Assembly: GCA_021904315.1 (NCBI GenBank)
Contig: CM038924.1
Location: 12,822,026-12,886,025, forward strand
From: Sphagnum magellanicum
Taxonomy: Eukaryota > Streptophyta > Sphagnopsida > Sphagnales > Sphagnaceae
Direction of reading: 5' to 3'
Length of the DNA stretch: 64,000 nt
Shown here: positions 22,250-34,759 of the stretch, in pieces
Numbering within the stretch: position 1 is the stretch's first letter
Layout: every line of letters starts with the position of its first letter
Notes under the pieces: model-generated
Databases searched by the model: none
What the model was told of the DNA's origin: nothing
Seen by the model: the letters and a program-made list of their open reading frames with translations, nothing else
Made by a program: the position numbers and the translations under genes

Positions 22250-25097
22250 CATTAGTGCTCAGGTTAGCGAATAACAAAGATATGAGGGACTAGATTGGAG
22301 CTTGGCCTTCCATGGTAATTATGTATGTGCTTCTTAGTGGCATTGTTGATTGTTTTTATTGTTTGCTGCATCTGATTTTATACATTATAAAATTTATGAT
22401 TACATGGAGAGGCTAGGAGTGCATAACGTATTGGTGATGTTATCTCAAACAATCTTGCCTTTATAACTCTACAAAAGATTGAAGTTAACTATGAAATTGC
22501 CAACACAATCTTTACTTCCCAAAACAAGGTTTTTATTAGTGTTGATTCTTTGCTTCTCATTTTGCAAGACCTATTGAAAATCTTGTTAAATTAGTTTAAT
22601 GATCAAGAACAAGAAAAACGCTCTAAGTGAACTTTAACTACATAGTTGTTTTCTTCCAATGTTTTTCATCCTTGGCCCATTGATTATGTTGTTGAGTTTG
22701 AGCCCATTCTATTTTGGGTTACAACATCATTCAACAATTCATTTGCTATCATCTTTTAGTCCATGGATATGAAAGTGGTTTTTTATAGCAATTCTATAAT
22801 TCACCAGCTCCTAATGCATGGCAACCTGTTTTGAATGGTTTGCACATGTAGTTTCACATGCATGATCTAGGATTCCTTCTTTTCTTGTTCAAGTTGTGAG
22901 ACGTCATTTTTCATCTTTTGATGTTACTGGTGGTTAGAGTTGAACAATAGATTTGCACTGGTCATATTGCAAACTATCTTTGTAAATTTTAATGTCTTGA
23001 ATGGGAAGGGTTTTTAAACCCCAATACTTGGCAATGGCATTTTGGATGGTGTGGAAACACAAGGAACAATAGATATTCAGTTTTTACAAGTTTAGATTAA
23101 ACAATATATATCACCATTCAATTTATTTCAATGACTAGAAGGTTCAAGTTATGAATTTATAGTAGGAATCAACTTCTGGATTTACATATCACCTAGTTTA
23201 ATCTCTTAGTTCATTGAACTATAATGTTGTCATCAATCTCATACCTTTGCACAACACTATAGTTCAACACATAGCAAATGAAACCCTTGGATCAAGTGAA
23301 CAACACTAAATAAAACACATAATATGTACATTGATATGGTCTAATGTGAGTAATTGTAGATAATGCAAAGCATGGTGAGGAACAAACTTGAATTTTTTTG
23401 TAAGTTACAAATTAAATGAAATATGTAGGAGCTTATTAGATTCTTCTATATTAACATAAATGAAATGTGGGGATCAAGATTTGTGTAAACAGAAAAATCA
23501 TATTTGGAACTTGATGGACTTATGTGCAAACATGAGTAAACTTGTATGCTTTATAGACTTTTATGCACACAAATGAAAGCAATGGAACTTAGTGGACTCG
23601 ACTACATATATGTAAACTAACTATGTGGAAATTACAAGATAGATTAAGTGATGTTTTTAAAATGACCATGTTCTACCATATTTTCCCGTGATTTTTATTT
23701 TCCCATGTATTGTTTAGGCATCTAGTCAAAAGATTGAAATAGGAGAGTTTCAATTGAGATGAAAATTTTAGCAAACAAGGGTGAATGGTTTTGTTTTGTT
23801 CCTTGTCCTAAACACAGCTCCAATGTAAGTGCTTCATGAGTGGCAAATTTTTGGCATCATCTCCACAACATTCTTGTGGTTGATGTTCATGAAATTAATA
23901 AAGCTGGATTGCGCTCAAAAGTCATATCGTGGGTTTGATAACCATTTTCATATCTAGAGCCCCCTTTTATATTCAATAATTAGGTTAGGACACAAGGTGT
24001 ATGCACTCTAAGGTGGCTCAGTGGGGAATTACATAGTGATTAATGAACTAAAAAGCCTTTCTGAAAATAAGCCATTTAATTTTTTTTTTTTAATGTACAT
24101 GTTAAAAAAGTAAAAACTGAAATCCACCAAAAATGATTATGATATGGATGTGTGAAAATATGGTTAATTTTAAGCCATTCAAAAGTCCATAACTTTTTTT
24201 TGGTTAATTTTTTTCTAGCAATTGTTTTGCACATATGTTATTTTTGTTTTAACATATCACATATTGAGTCCCTATAATATACCCCAAATAAAATTCATAC
24301 ACAAAAATGCATGTATATACAGGCACAAACAACAAACCAATTTATATTTTTTAATTACAAAAGTCCATTACTATATAATTGGTGTATATATGTTGTAATT
24401 TTTTAAAAGAAATGTCTTCTTCTTCAAGTTGAAAATTTAAATTTAGCCACAAATTTGAAAAAATATTGTTTTTATGCCATGTTAATAGCATGTAAATGCA
24501 CACCACTTTGTAAAAAACTAGATTGTCATGTAAAAAGTGAGCCACCCTACCTTGCAACCACCTTACGGTGCTCGAGCTCTAAAATTACAAAGATGGCCTA
24601 GTTCACCATTGATGATAATATCTACTGCTTCATCCTATCCTACAATGACATTGGCTAATCTTTTGTGCACATCTAGACCTGGTCTTAATCCAATAATCTT
24701 TGACAGAAAATTTACTTGCAAACTCCCAAATATACAGAAACACTGTTAGTTAATTCACAAGTTATTTTCTAGGTTGTCCCATTTATAAAATTATTGAAAA
24801 GGTTGATGGTCAAAATAGGAGACAAGACCCAAATGATCATTAATACTTATACTTCAGCTATAGTGAAAGAGTGTGTTCACTACAACTTGATTCATTTCTT
24901 TAATTCCTTTAATCCATTGCAAGTAAAATAACTTAATATGTTATTCTTGGATCCACTTCAAGCACTAGTAGGTTCCAAGACTTGGATTTGTCATTACATT
25001 TGACTAGAAGGCCACCACTTAATATACTATGAACCTCCTTTCTAACTAGGACGAGCCTTGCCAATAGTCGTATGTTTAGTATAGTGGCTTTCTCTTC
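22250..25097. other. AT-rich spacer between the two solo LTRs
   Basis: No coding frame of note and no PBS after the first LTR. Because each LTR carries its own target-site duplication, this is ordinary host DNA and not the interior of one element. Confidence 0.5.
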
Positions 25098-25102
25098 CAT
25101 TG

Positions 25103-26073
25103 TGTCACAACCCTAGCTTTGGGCTCGCAACCAAAGCAAAGGGGTTACAAGGTTGTGAGCCAAGAGGAAGCCCGGGAGTCAAGGCAAAGAGGTTGCAAGG
25201 GTGCGGGCCAAGAAGAAGATCGGGAGTCATATCACATACTCCCGGGAATGTAAGAAAGTGTGAAGGAGTATGAGGGAGTCAACCATCACACTCCCAAGGC
25301 AACTCCCACTTTGGGAGATGGAGTCCCGGTGGATTCTTGAAACTTCAGAGAGCGATTTCAAGAATCAAAACTCAATGTCTTGTAGCGTTCTTTATATCAT
25401 TAAAAGCTCTTGGAATGTAGATGTTTAAAATGGGCTCGCATTGCTCATTTGGATATCTAAAACACAAGTTATGGCCAAAAGAAGGGCCGGGAGTCAAACT
25501 GCCAATTTGACTCCCGACGAGAAAAAGTTGGGAATCGACCTAATTTACTTAGTTGCAGAGGGCGTGTGATATACCGTTGGAAAGCTCTCAATGAGAGTTA
25601 CAACTTTGCTTCGAAACGCATCTCAATCCGAGGTCTGCTCGCAAAGTTACGGGGTTCCAAAGTTGCGGGAGTCCCAATTGGCGTGATTTCGGGACTTTCA
25701 CTCGGGAGTCCCGAGAGAGAAAAACCATTTGGATGTGGGCTCCATGGCCAGCCACAGAGTATATTATAAGGTGGAAGGTGGTGGCTTCCCCCAAGTCCGG
25801 GCCGTGGTGAGTCTAGTGTGTCCGAGTTGCCCGTGACTCGTCCTAGCACCAAAGGTGTTCTAATTATGCACTAATCACTTTGTGTGGGTTGTGTGCAGGC
25901 CCGTGTGAGTGAGTGAAGCTTGTTAACTCTTTCTAATCCCATCCGGAGCTCCAACACGCCCCTCTACCCCCTCAAAGTGTTGTGAGCTAAGGAGCATGCC
26001 TCGACTCCTCCCTCTTCCGTTGTCTTCTACTTGGACTCACATTTGAGTCCTTCAAGGAGTTGGGAGTGCGTCA
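25103..26073 (+). mobile_element. solo LTR, copy 2 (971 bp) with near-perfect target-site duplication
   Basis: Same orientation and family as 21097-22243: it begins TGTCACAACCCTAGC and ends GGGAGTGCGTCA. The two copies align along their length (CATACTCCCG, GGAGATGGAGTCCCGGTGG, CCATTTGGATGTGGGCTCC in both). Flanks are CATTG (25098-25102) and CATTC (26074-26078), a 5-bp duplication with one mismatch, consistent with an older insertion. No interior is present. Confidence 0.85.
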
Positions 26074-26079
26074 CATTCT

Positions 26080-29000
26080 GCCATGACCATCACTAGACCT
26101 TCATTGACATTGAACATGATCACATGAGGATGAGCAAGAGATTAATTCTAGTGAATACCCATAACTACTTGAATATGTATATGCATAATTTTGAGTGAGA
26201 AAACAAAATCTTGTTGCTTGGATTACTATTAAACTATTGGATGGAAGGTTAAAACAATTTTGGGAAAATTGATAGTCTAAAAACTTGGACTTCTAAAACT
26301 CCCTTATTTTGTAAGGTATACAATTATGAAGTCATAAGCTTGGTCACTAATAACATCATTCAGGTTGGTGCATGATAGTGTGATCTTTTGACCATAAGTT
26401 TTTCGAATGTACCCCCACCACATGTGCATTGTTAAACTATTTCTTAACAAGCATCCTTGTCTGGAGTTTTGCACAACATATCAACTATTTAGACCTACAA
26501 CCATACCCCTACTATGAACCAAAAAAATGCAAAACTAGTGTATTACCCATGGCTGGGATGGAGAGTATTTCAGAGAAAATCATTATGGATTGTATTGTCA
26601 TTGCATCCATATATTGTAGTGGAAAGACAATCCACCACCCTTGTTCACAAGGAGTTGCTTACGTCACTGACCAAATGATTACTTCACCAAGTCCCACTCA
26701 CCACAAAAAGTTGTGGTGATTTGGATCTAAAGGAGGAAACAATCTACTAGCATAGTAGGCTATCCTTTGGATGCATAAAACACAAGCTCAAACCTTAAAA
26801 CCACTACCAATGGGTTTCAAGCACTTTTCAAATTTTCAATTTCATGCTCCCAAAAGCAAGTTCATTAACCCACATTTGAAGGTTCACATGACCATTTTTG
26901 AAGCACAAAAATACTTCATGTCTTTGAATAATGCTAAGAAAAAAAGGAATTTTATGAGCACTCCATCATTACCTACAATGGAAACTTGTAAGCAAGTTGT
27001 GCTAGAACTATGTCCTTGATTACTTCCAAGAGTTGCCTTCATTGCAACAAACAAGCACCAACACATTGTCAAATGTCATTGACATAAACTTTTGGAACCT
27101 TGACTTTGAACTATTGTTCTCCCAAAACTATGCTAGGTCGTATACATCACAATGGTCCTTTTAGCCCTTGAACAATGATGTTTAGATCCATCAACTGGAG
27201 GACCAGTTGCCTAGAAATTCAATAGTTTGAAAACATCGAAATTTGTAAGAACAATTATAAACGTCCTACTAGATCCTATTATTGAAGAAGATATTTGCAA
27301 ATATATGCACCTAAGGAAAGTAATCCTAGGACTTAAAAAAACTCAAATAATTCAAGATAAATTGCAAAGCTTGGGTGCAAGTATTGTCTTTGAAAATAAC
27401 CACCAATCTTGGAATATATGGGAAAAACTACCTAGAAACTAGTCCAATAATAATGGATAGAAACTTATAGAGATAAAAAAAACACAATAACAATTTGTGT
27501 GTTAAAAACTATATTTTTACAGACACAATGGTTTTGGTTGCCCTTAAATTCATCCTTGTAGGTTGGCAGAATCTCAACTTTGACTTAGCTAATCCTAATT
27601 CAACCACACACTGATCAATTCATGATTTAATTAAATGGCACATGGTTTTAGTTTACATCCTTGAATTAGGGGGGATTGAACCCCATTGAACACAATCCAA
27701 GTAGTTATTCTGAATTTCCTATCTAAGAACACATCAACTTTGTAGTAAAAGAAAATTAAGCACATATTTGCAACACATATAAAATGGTTTTAGGCCACCA
27801 AACCTTTGAAAAAATCCATCATTTAGTCATCCACCTTTAGACAAGCAACAATTTCATTAATACTTTGTAGGACACCTTCTAACAATTCATATGGCACAAA
27901 AAGAAAATAAATAGAGCAAAGAATGCTTCCACATCTTTTGAGACCTCAACAAGTCAATAACTCACACTTATGACTACAAGATATAAAAGAACAAAAGAAC
28001 TTATACTTGGTCATTGGTCTATAAACTAGCCTTGTAAATAGAATTGCAAGAATGTTAATCTCAATATTACTTGAACACTACATAAAAAAGGCAATGGAAA
28101 TTTGAAGCTAATTTTGTTGAAACCTAAAGTTTTTTGTTTAATAACAATGTTGAAACCACAAATATGAGGATACAAACTAAAAAAACATGGAGGTGGAGCT
28201 TCTCCCACAACTTCACAAGTTGTAACGATTAAACTTAAGACCTTGAAGGGCCTATTACCTTTGTTGTCAAATTTCTTCCAATAGACTTGAATATAAAATG
28301 ACAAGAAGCTTATGAAAAGAAATCAAAATACCTTGGCCTTCAAAGCTCCCTCGAAGCTTATAAATGTTGAGGTTCGAAATAACAATTCCCTAGCCGTGAG
28401 TTTGGTAGGCATTTTGTTTCCACACTCTTGAGATCAATGTTCTTTAATTTATTTTGCTTCAGAATCTCCTTGTGATTATCCTACCAACCACACATGTCCA
28501 CATACAAAGATTTATACACTTTGGTGTGCAAAAATGGGTTACGTCATCAAAATAATATAATTGAGCAAATTGTCAGCAATTGCAACATCAACTGTTTCAT
28601 ATTCAAGAACTTTCAATGTTTCAAGAAATGTAAAATGAGGATATGTATCTTGGACACACATGAACGAAACTAAAATGAGCAAATTGAATTAGAAAGTTGA
28701 AAACACAAGGTTCCAACAACAAGTAGGTTGTTGTTCAAACAAATAAGTGAGAATGTCAAGTGTGCTTCACAAAAACTATCACAAGTTGACAACTTTCCCC
28801 TAACCCTATTTTTGTTGACATTCTAAATGACGTCATTGAACCATAATGAATTAGTAATTTTTTTCACCAAAATCATTATTTTCCATTTTTGACTCTGTAA
28901 AACCTTGTTATATACCTTATTGAACATATTTAGTGAAGACAAGTCATCAAAAATATTAATTTAAATGTGTATATGGACTAAAAAATTCTATGATTACAAA

Positions 29001-29395
29001 TGAGTCCATTTTAAATCCTAAAAAAAAACAAGAGCTATTTTTACTTGATCCTTTTTTCTTAAGTATTATGAACTTAAAATTAAGGGTCATTTAAAATTGA
29101 GAACATTCCCTCCAATTCCCTTAGAAGAATAAAGTCCATATCCATAGTTTTTATGGACTGTGACATTAGAAGGTGCTTAGATTACAAAGTCCATTGCATG
29201 TAGAATATTGATTTTTTTAATTTGATTTTTTCAAAGTTAGATTGATTACAACATAAGTTTTTACTTATCAAGTTAACTTTGTAAATTCACTAGTGGCATT
29301 TGAGTTATCCCAAACATTATTTGTTTCATCTATAAATAATTACAATTATGACTTCCATAAAAGTACATTGTAGTGTGCATTTACCTTACAACCAA
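26080..29395. other. spacer, no recognised gene
   Basis: Several unassigned frames occur: plus 26429-26719, 26771-27019 and 27227-27442; minus 28026-28304. A minus-strand readable run at about 28560-28660 (DTYPHFTFLETLKVLEYETV) and another at about 28340-28400 (ARELLFRTSTFISFEGALKA) look like fragments of a real protein but I cannot name it. They lie just 3' of the third hAT relic and could belong to it or to a captured gene. Confidence 0.35.
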
Positions 29396-29399
29396 AGAG

Positions 29400-30627
29400 C
29401 AATATTCAACCAAGATTCTCTTGGATGGTGATAACATTGAGATCCACCATGTTTTTATTTTTTTAGGACCTTGTTGCCCTTGCACTCAAATAATTCAACA
29501 AGTCGCTTAGGAAAATGTGCAAAATAGTTATATGTAGAAAAGAGCAGGGATTCAATCTTGGTTACCAAGCTCAAACCACCCAAGGTCTAAACAACCAAGT
29601 TTGTGCGATGTGCCATACAATGCACACCATTGACATATGGAGCATGCTTCGTCATCAATTGAGTGGTGACACCAATTTTCACACCTTGAAAAACATTAAT
29701 CCCATTTGTTTCAAAACAAATTAGTTTGTTTGCAATCTCCATCTCAATCAAGCCCCCAAACTCAACAAAAATTTTCACAATCAAAGAGGCCCAAGTTACA
29801 ACAAAAGGTGTCCATGTACGCCAAGTGATTTCATTAGATTGAGAGTGAATTCATTGGTCTGATGAATGGGGAAAAGTGAACTACACCCACATTTTGTAGT
29901 AGTGAGGTTAGATTGTCTAAAGTGACAACATCTATAGCCTTTGCAAGTTTAGCAAAATTGGGATCTTCTTCCAATTTTCCATCTCATGCACATGCACATT
30001 CAACCAACTTTGATTATTGATGGTGGTAACTTTGTCACAACTCACCGAGATGTATGTACGTAGTTTTTTGATATACAACTTTGATGGCTTGAATTACAAT
30101 GTTGTGCATTGTTTTAGTCATTGTCCAAGTTGTAAAGTTAGATTAATGTTTCCATGGATAGTTTTAGAAATTAAAAAAATGCCTTGAAGTCTTCAAAATT
30201 TGTCATTGGATGTCCTTGCTTGAATAGATGCCAAATTACAATGAATTACACATATTTCTTCTTCTTCTCGGCCTTCCCTATCTTCTTAATTAAATCAACA
30301 ATTGTGTTTGCCTTGTAGATGCATATATCTTCTCATTTTTCACATGAACATTGTTAGGGTTCACATAATATGCACCCACAACAACTCTAGCTTTAATAGT
30401 AGTGCATTTCTTCAAACCTATTCATGTTTAATCATAGAGTGTAACTTAGGCATTAATAGTTTCTTTTTGCCTTCGATTTTGGAGCAAACCTTCCATCTTA
30501 CCATCTTCATCTTTCCATCCCTTCCACAAATTGGTTCAAACAAGAGAAACCTTGCAACCCAATGATCTTGGTACACTTTGTTTACCTCCCATTTCTGATT
30601 TCTTTTGCTTATTCTTTTTTGGATCAT
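29400..30627 (-). pseudogene. hAT transposase relic, N-terminal half with BED-like zinc finger (third hAT copy)
   Basis: The N-terminal end at about 30418-30590 (minus, two frames) reads KVYQDHWVARF, FEPICGRDGKMKMVRWKVCS, KIEGKKKLL.PKLHSMIKHE: the Cys/His zinc finger that opens this hAT group. At 29460-29784 the catalytic core region reads NVFQGVKIGVTTQLMTKHAP, YVNGVHCMAHRTNLVV, LVTKIESLLFSTYNYFAHFP, KRLVELFECKGNKVL. GVHC.AHRTNL.VQ is typical of these proteins. Stops and frameshifts make it dead. It complements the C-terminal half at 14.7-15.7 kb and is probably the same broad group. Confidence 0.78.
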
Positions 30628-30779
30628 TCACTATGGATTCTATATCATTTTTAGAAGGGACTACAACAACTTCCTCATTGACTTTCTCCTTCCCTTGTTG
30701 AGATCTAACAACAACATAAGCAACATATACATGAGACCCATTGACTATGGGTGACAAACTATGAAACAAGGTAGGTTTT

Positions 30780-33700
30780 AAAAGGTCTGCAAAAGCATGA
30801 TTGACGATATCAGAACTAGGATCACTTAAATTGCTTGGTGTAGATGAAAAAAAAATGAAACTTGAAGTTAACTAATGGCTTTAGGGGTGCCATCTAGTCA
30901 AGAAAAGGATGAATGAAGGTTGACATGAATTTTTAGAGCTTTGTAGGTAATTTTGACGTGAAGGCAAAAATAAAAAAAGGAAAAAATGCGATAGGCAAAA
31001 ACTGAGCTTCTCAAGCTTTGCAAGTAAACTAGATCTAAAAGAAAACTACTTGTGCTCAACTTTCAATCTCTACAAGTAATCTTGACACAATAGGTGAAAA
31101 CAAAGGAAGGTGAAAACATGATAAGCCAAAAGCAATGAGGGCAAAAACTCATTAGATTTTGGAATTTAATTGTGATGGAGATTTTCACATTGCAATGATC
31201 CTTGTCACATTGATCTGTTTCTTGTTGTGCATTCTCATGTGTCAAACATTCATGAATAGAAACACCAATTGCATTAAAAAATCCCATCGTTGTGCCACTC
31301 CACAATACACATTCAAATACTTAAGGATTGCACATATTTAATAAAATGCATTGGAGCGGGAAGATTAATTGAAAAAAGAAACCTTACTTTGGTTGAAGTT
31401 GCTTTGTTGCACCATTGCATTATGCAACCTTCAAACTCCATGCGGGAGAAGGAACAAGATTTGCAAAACAAATGCAAGATTCTTTAGTCCTTGCATCTAA
31501 CACATATTGCCATTCTAGCGTCTTACTTGCTCTACTTGATTCTTGAAGCCCATGAATACACACAATATAAGGATGCCTTAAATTCAAAAATGTCATCTTA
31601 CTAGTGCGATCCCACCTACCAATCTTGTTCCATTTTGGCGGTGAGGTTTGATACTAAGCTTTCATGTCTAGTAGCGAGGGTTCATACTGAGCTTTCACAT
31701 TTGGTGGCAAAGGGTCATATGATCTTTCATGTCCAGTGGCAATGGATGTGATATTCTGTGAGGGGAGTGGCAATGGACATTTGTGCAAAGTAATGATTTG
31801 GCATCCAATGATTGTACGCAATTGGTTTGGTTGACAACTGATCTGGATTGCCCATTGGGAGGATAGCTACCCTTCCTTCTCAAATGTCAAATTATGGCAA
31901 ATTTTCAAAAAAATTCAGCCCATTTTCCTTAAGGCAGTTTGCATGATTTTTTTTTTGGTCACCATGTGGTGAAAATTCGCCACAAATTTTTTTTTAATTG
32001 GAAGCCCTTGATGATTGAATTTTATGAATATGAAATAATAATTTTAAACCTGAGATATAAGGATATTGAATTTTGGATAATTTTTATTATTGAAAATGCA
32101 AATAAATTACAAAAAACATTTTTGGAAGGAATTATGTAATGGGTTCACATTTGGGCCAACAACATAGGCTGTGCTAATGTTGATCTCTAGGTAAGAGTAG
32201 CATGTAAAAACAACTTTAATAGTTGCGATAAATTAAATGGCATGTACTTTAAATTTTGGATGACATCATTACAATAGGGGTGTGAAAATGGGCTCAACAT
32301 GTGTCAATTCACATGGGAAACTATGAGTGTCAAAAGACCTTGACAAAAAATGATTACTTTTGCTTGGCCAACAACAATGATTGACTAACCATTGACTACT
32401 ATTGTAGTACTTAGGTCAATTTGATACTAATTATATTATTTCCAAAAATGTTGAAATTTTCAAAAAAATTAGAGTAAAATTTAAAAAAAAAATCAAATTT
32501 CTAGATCTAATTTTCAAAATTAATTAATTATTCAACAAACATGTGTTAAAGTGGTCAAGGTATTACAATATTGATTGCCTAGTCATAATGATAAATAACA
32601 TTTATGTTTTTTAAAAATATATATTGTCTCGTATTTATTGGTTATAGATGGTGGATGGGGAAAAAATGAACATTAAATTCGAACATGATAATTAATGATA
32701 ATGCCCCATATACATTGCATTGCTTGAACTCTACTCTAAATGCATGCAACAATGAGAACCCATACCTAATCTTGACATTATGTAAATGGTAAGGAACTTT
32801 TTTGAGGTTTTTTATTGCTAGACCCCAAAACCCAAGCAAATCCTTCAAAAAGAAAAGAAAAGAAAAGATCTTTGTCTTTTTTGGGTAGGCCCAAGACATG
32901 AAGAAGATCCTCACAAAAGTTCATTACCATATGTAAATGGTTTAAACTTTGAACCGTACTTAAATGGAAGACTCTTTGAAAATCAATTCATATATTTTAT
33001 GAGCATACATTTCATTTGTGATCTTAAAATAAAATTTTGTGAAGGGACATCCTTGAAAATGAATTGGGAAATTTGTAAAAGTTCTTTATGCTCTCCATAA
33101 CAATGGAAATGAAGAAATGCAACCCTCATGATTAGTGTATCCCTATTCTTTGGAAAAAAATTCACCAACTTCCATATCATAATTTTAGAAGATTTCCCTA
33201 CTTCCTCCCCTTCGTTATGGTCTTTTGAATTACTTTCAAATCAGTGAAAATAATTTCTCCCTACATTGTGGCCCGGATTCTCTCATTATCCAATGTCTTG
33301 TAAGTGTAGTTCACTCACCAAGTCCAAATGTGAGGCACATCTTTGATGATTGAGCTAATTAATATGTTGTAATATATTGTTAATGATCATGTCATAGTTA
33401 TGATGAATTTCAATTATGTATTTTGGTGGCCTTAATCCAAAAATGCTAGTGAATATTAATTTTATAAATTTTTGGTGAAAAATATGAATCTTATACAAGA
33501 TTTCTTTTGGGATAATACATTGCAATAAATATCATAAAATATATGTCTTAAAGTTGAATATAACCAAAAATATATATTTGAAAGCCATATGGTAATATGA
33601 GAACTCCTATTTTAACTTTTTCAAGTGTAAGTTCAAGTTTTAGGTTAATCAGTTTATAGCATCAAAGGGGAAACTTATATCCACAAATGTCAAAGCTAAT

Positions 33701-34330
33701 TCTGACTCCACTTCAGATTGAAACAATTTACGATGTCCAAATAGACATAAACCTAGAATGCAATATAATTCAAACATTTTGGGCGTGGAAAATTTTGGTT
33801 TTACCATTGCAATACTAATTATTTGAGTATTCATAAATTGACCTGATCAGTATTATCTTGCTTTTGGTCTTGCAACACCATCTGCATGTCATGTTTTGAA
33901 GGGAATCTTGTACGGCCAGTCCAACAAAGTTGGAAACTTGGAACCAACATTAGATGATGACTTCAACCATGAAAATTTAACTTGTGATTTAAAAAAAAAC
34001 TAAATTAAACCTAATGAAATTAGGATGCAAAAAGTTTTCAATATCCTTACACACTTTGTCTTTCAACCCCAATTGAACTTTTTGAACAATCAAACGCTCA
34101 TTTTGTAATTATTATATCTTTTATGGGGGTCACAATAAACTTATCTATCAAATCCTTAAAATTGGATCTTAATATATTACAAAAAAATCTGTGATTTTCA
34201 ACTAGGTGAAATGATTTGGGTTTTGCAACTTCTAAAATGACTATGTAGTCAAAATGGAAGTTGCAAAACTCAAGATAGAAGCTTTGCCAAATTAAAATTA
34301 TCAAACCCAAGTTGAAAAAGACACATTTTG
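30780..34330. other. AT-rich spacer, no recognised gene
   Basis: Short frames only, none with a recognisable domain. A short minisatellite at 31638-31742 is listed separately. Confidence 0.45.
31638..31742. repeat. three-copy minisatellite, unit about 32-36 bp
   Basis: Three degenerate units each contain a GTTCATACTGAGCTTTCA-like core followed by GT(C/T)(C/T)AGTGG-like sequence. Unit lengths differ slightly. Confidence 0.6.
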
Positions 34331-34349
34331 TTGTAATGATAGCCTTACG

Positions 34350-34750
34350 TTACAATCACACATAATGCTAAGTTGATGTCAAAAATAACAAGTTTTTTTG
34401 TTGCATTCAAATAAGAATGTTAGCTACCTTCGAATTCTAAGTGGAATCTAATTGACACAATGTTAAGTTGGTGTTAAGTGGATGTTAACTTAACATGAAA
34501 TCTTTTATAAAAAAAATCTAGATCTTGGAATAAAAACACAAATTTATGTAGTAACAGCCCATAAAAGGTGGTTTTTAAGTGATTGTTAATTTAAAAAAAT
34601 GTTTTTCCATGGTTATTCTAGGTGCAAATGAGTAGCAATAAAGTTAACTAGCTTTTAGGTTAGTGCTGATTAACATAGGTTTAAATTTTATTATTATTTT
34701 TTCAATGATGTTATTTAAATTTTAGCCTACTGAAACCTAACACCAAGTCT
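34350..34750. repeat. possible degenerate relative of the 50.4-kb MITE
   Basis: The right edge (about 34728-34752, AACACCAAGTCTGATTGCAC) resembles the right end of the inverted-repeat element at 50404-50614 (AACATCAAGTGTGAATGCAC). The interior is rich in TTAAGT/AACTTAAC words. The left end is only weakly matched, so this is tentative. Confidence 0.3.
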
Positions 34751-34759
34751 GATTGCACT

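Noticed and set aside
21097..26073. One 5-kb non-autonomous LTR retrotransposon spanning both LTRs
   Set aside because: Each LTR has its own flanking 5-bp duplication and no PBS follows the first; two solo LTRs fit better.
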